Assembly: GCF_900141985.1 (NCBI RefSeq)
Contig: NZ_FQZK01000007.1
Coordinates: 62,001 to 126,000, forward strand
Direction: 5' to 3'
Source: Nocardiopsis flavescens
GTDB lineage: Bacteria > Actinomycetota > Actinomycetes > Streptosporangiales > Streptosporangiaceae
DNA length: 64,000 nt
This document shows, in pieces, positions 62,784 to 64,000 of the stretch (its first letter is position 1; each line of letters begins with the position of its first letter). Below the pieces are notes generated by a model, which saw only the letters and a program-made list of their open reading frames with translations, ran no database searches and was not told the origin of the DNA. Made by a program: the position numbers and the translations under genes.

Positions 62784-62930
62784 TCACGGGGCGAGGACCA
62801 GCGCCCCGCTCCCCCGGCCGGTGTCGAGGATCCGGTGGGCGCGGACGGCCTCGGCCAGGGGCAGGACCTCCCGCAGTCCCACCGCGTACTCCCCGCGCGT
62901 GTACAGGCCGACGGCGGCGGCCGGGCGCTC
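62784..62930 (-). pseudogene. Remnant: C terminus of zinc-type/quinone oxidoreductase
   Basis: Forty-eight codons plus stop on the minus strand read ...GLYTRGEYAVGLREVLPLAEAVRAHRI then LDTGRGSGALVLAP. This is the typical C-terminal end of medium-chain NADP-dependent (quinone/alcohol) oxidoreductases, which are about 310-330 residues. Everything upstream, including the Rossmann fold, is missing; the frame meets the TetR fragment at about 62931. It has no start or promoter of its own and is not functional. Confidence 0.7.
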
Positions 62931-62934
62931 CGCC

Positions 62935-63084
62935 GAGCGGGCCGCCGAGCACTACGTGGCGCTCGTGCAGACCCCGGCGACCAACCGTGCGTTCTTCAAC
63001 GCGCTCCCGCTGGAGGAGTCCGAGCGCCGGGAGATCGTCCGCTCCGGTGTGGACGCCTTCCTCCGCGTCTACGGCCCCCGGTAG
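62935..63084 (+). pseudogene. Remnant: C terminus of TetR-family regulator
   Basis: Fifty codons on the plus strand, ERAAEHYVALVQTP then ATNRAFFNALPLEESERREIV and DAFLRVYGPR, match the last part of TetR regulators. The DNA-binding domain is missing. Together with the adjoining minus-strand oxidoreductase fragment it looks like a divergent regulator/enzyme pair whose two 5' halves and shared promoter have been deleted. Confidence 0.6.
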
Positions 63085-63110
63085 CCCCGCGGAGGGAAGC
63101 CGGACGGGTC

Positions 63111-63863
63111 CTACCGTCCCAGGCGGCGCCAGAGCGGGCGGGGCATCAGCCGCATGCCCGCGAACACCGGGCCGAGCACGCGCGGCGCCCACACCGTGGT
63201 CGCCCCCGAGCGCAGCCCCGCCGAGACCGCTGCGGCCACCTGGGCCGGGGTGGCCGGGAACGGGGCCGGGTCCACGTGCGCCGACATCCGGGTGGGCACG
63301 TAGCCCGGGCGCACGACCAGCACCCGGGCCCCGCTGCCGTGCAGGGAATCGGCCAGGCCCTGGGCGAACCCGTCCAGCCCGGCCTTGGCCGACCCGTACA
63401 CGAAGTTGAACCTGCGCACCCGGACGCCCGCCACCGACGACAGCACCACCAGCGCCCCGTGGCCCTGCTCCCGCAGCCGGGCGGCGACGGCCAGTCCCGC
63501 GGAGACGTGCCCCGTGTAGTTGACCGCCGCCGCCCGGGCCGCGGCCGCCGGATCGGCCTCGTAGCCGGCCTGGTCGCCGAGCACGCCGAACGCGTCCACC
63601 ACCACGTCGAGGTCGCCCACCAGGGCCACCGCCTCCCGCACCGCGCCGGTGTGGGTGTCCGCGGCGGTCGCGTCGAACTCCAGGGAGTGCACCTTCGCCC
63701 CCAGCGCGGTCAGCGCTCCCGGCGGCTCGGCGACCCCGCCGCGGGCGGCCAGCACCACCTCGCGGGCGCCCTCGCGCACCAGCCGTTCGACGATGGCCAG
63801 TCCGATCTCGCTGCGGCCGCCGAGCAGCAGCACGGTCCGCACCGTTCCCACCGAGTCGCGCAT
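63111..63863 (-). CDS. dprE2: DprE2-like short-chain dehydrogenase
   Basis: A 250-residue SDR. The NAD-binding motif is LLLGGRSEIGLAIVERL (about 12-28), and the catalytic set is SSVAG with FVYGSAKAGLDGF (YxxxK, about 153-165). It resembles decaprenylphosphoryl-2-keto-ribose reductase, the second enzyme that epimerises DPR to DPA, the arabinose donor of cell-envelope arabinans. The gene directly upstream encodes a DprE1-like C terminus, as in mycobacteria. GGAAGGA precedes the ATG. Confidence 0.86.
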   Translation of the reverse strand: MRDSVGTVRTVLLLGGRSEIGLAIVERLVREGAREVVLAARGGVAEPPGALTALGAKVHSLEFDATAADTHTGAVREAVALVGDLDVVVDAFGVLGDQAGYEADPAAAARAAAVNYTGHVSAGLAVAARLREQGHGALVVLSSVAGVRVRRFNFVYGSAKAGLDGFAQGLADSLHGSGARVLVVRPGYVPTRMSAHVDPAPFPATPAQVAAAVSAGLRSGATTVWAPRVLGPVFAGMRLMPRPLWRRLGR

Positions 63864-63899
63864 GTGCCTTGGATGTCCTTCCGAACGACGAACGGGGTG

Positions 63900-64000
63900 T
63901 CAGAGCAGCCGCAGGCGGCGGGCCAGGTCGGAGACGAGCACCCCGTCGGGGTCGGCCCGTTCGCGGATCCCGCGCCAGGCGGGCAGGCCGGGGTACATGG
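63900..64000 (-). CDS. dprE1: DprE1-like oxidase, C-terminal end
   Basis: The last 33 codons of a gene that runs past the right edge: MYPGLPAWRGIRERADPDG then VLVSDLARRLRLL. This ending (MYPRL-x-W-x2-IR-x-R-x-DP) is typical of the FAD oxidase DprE1, which oxidises decaprenylphosphoryl-ribose. It stops 37 bases before dprE2 starts, so the pair is an operon. The FAD domain is not visible. Confidence 0.8.
   Translation of the reverse strand, partial: MYPGLPAWRGIRERADPDGVLVSDLARRLRLL

Overview
The window is a very GC-rich, gene-dense bacterial chromosome segment. GTG starts, TANNNT -10 boxes directly upstream of start codons, conservon genes, a DprE1/DprE2 pair and the gene order rho-thrB-thrC-hom-lysA all indicate an actinomycete. 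My best guess is a Nocardiopsis-like member of the Streptosporangiales; the genus is an inference from overall character, not from a marker gene. I see no insertion sequence, prophage or CRISPR array.

Region 1 (1-12.6 kb) is core metabolism and translation on the minus strand. It holds prfA (cut by the window edge), rpmE, a lactate permease, rho with a long leader, the aspartate-family genes thrB, thrC, hom and lysA, an ArgS-derived anticodon-binding protein, and a single-domain response regulator coupled to it. A tRNA-Arg(CCG) gene sits next to this group on the plus strand.

Region 2 (13-38 kb) is mostly regulation and accessory metabolism. It has two NarL/LuxR-type two-component systems and KdpDE without kdpFABC. 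Its regulators are FadR-, MarR- and TetR-type, several with visible candidate operators. Other genes are a lipoprotein hydrolase, a 3'-5' exonuclease, a LURP-one-like protein, an orphan EF-G domain-IV protein, a bile-acid/sodium-symporter family protein, a serine-kinase-like ATPase, a glpD/tetR/alkyl-DHAP-synthase-like group, two aminoglycoside-modifying-enzyme-like genes, a CbiX-like protein, peptide deformylase and a secreted coiled-coil protein.

Region 3 (38-54.7 kb) has membrane and housekeeping genes: an MFS transporter, an alpha/beta hydrolase, a CPBP protease with a very long disordered tail, a diverged EF-G-like GTPase, M48 and M20 peptidases, an acyltransferase, a CDP-alcohol phosphatidyltransferase, guaB1, endonuclease V, and DUF3592 and VanZ/RDD-like membrane proteins.

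Region 4 (55-64 kb) starts with a complete conservon (sensor kinase, roadblock protein, DUF742 protein, small GTPase). Two tandem MpaB/DUF2236-type oxygenase paralogues and a GPH-type transporter follow. Next come the remains of a divergent oxidoreductase/TetR pair fused by deletion, then dprE2 and the end of dprE1.

The parts most worth following up are the orphan EF-G domain-IV protein, the conservon-oxygenase-transporter block, the deletion scar, the recurring leaderless-promoter pattern, and the ArgS-like/response-regulator pair beside tRNA-Arg.
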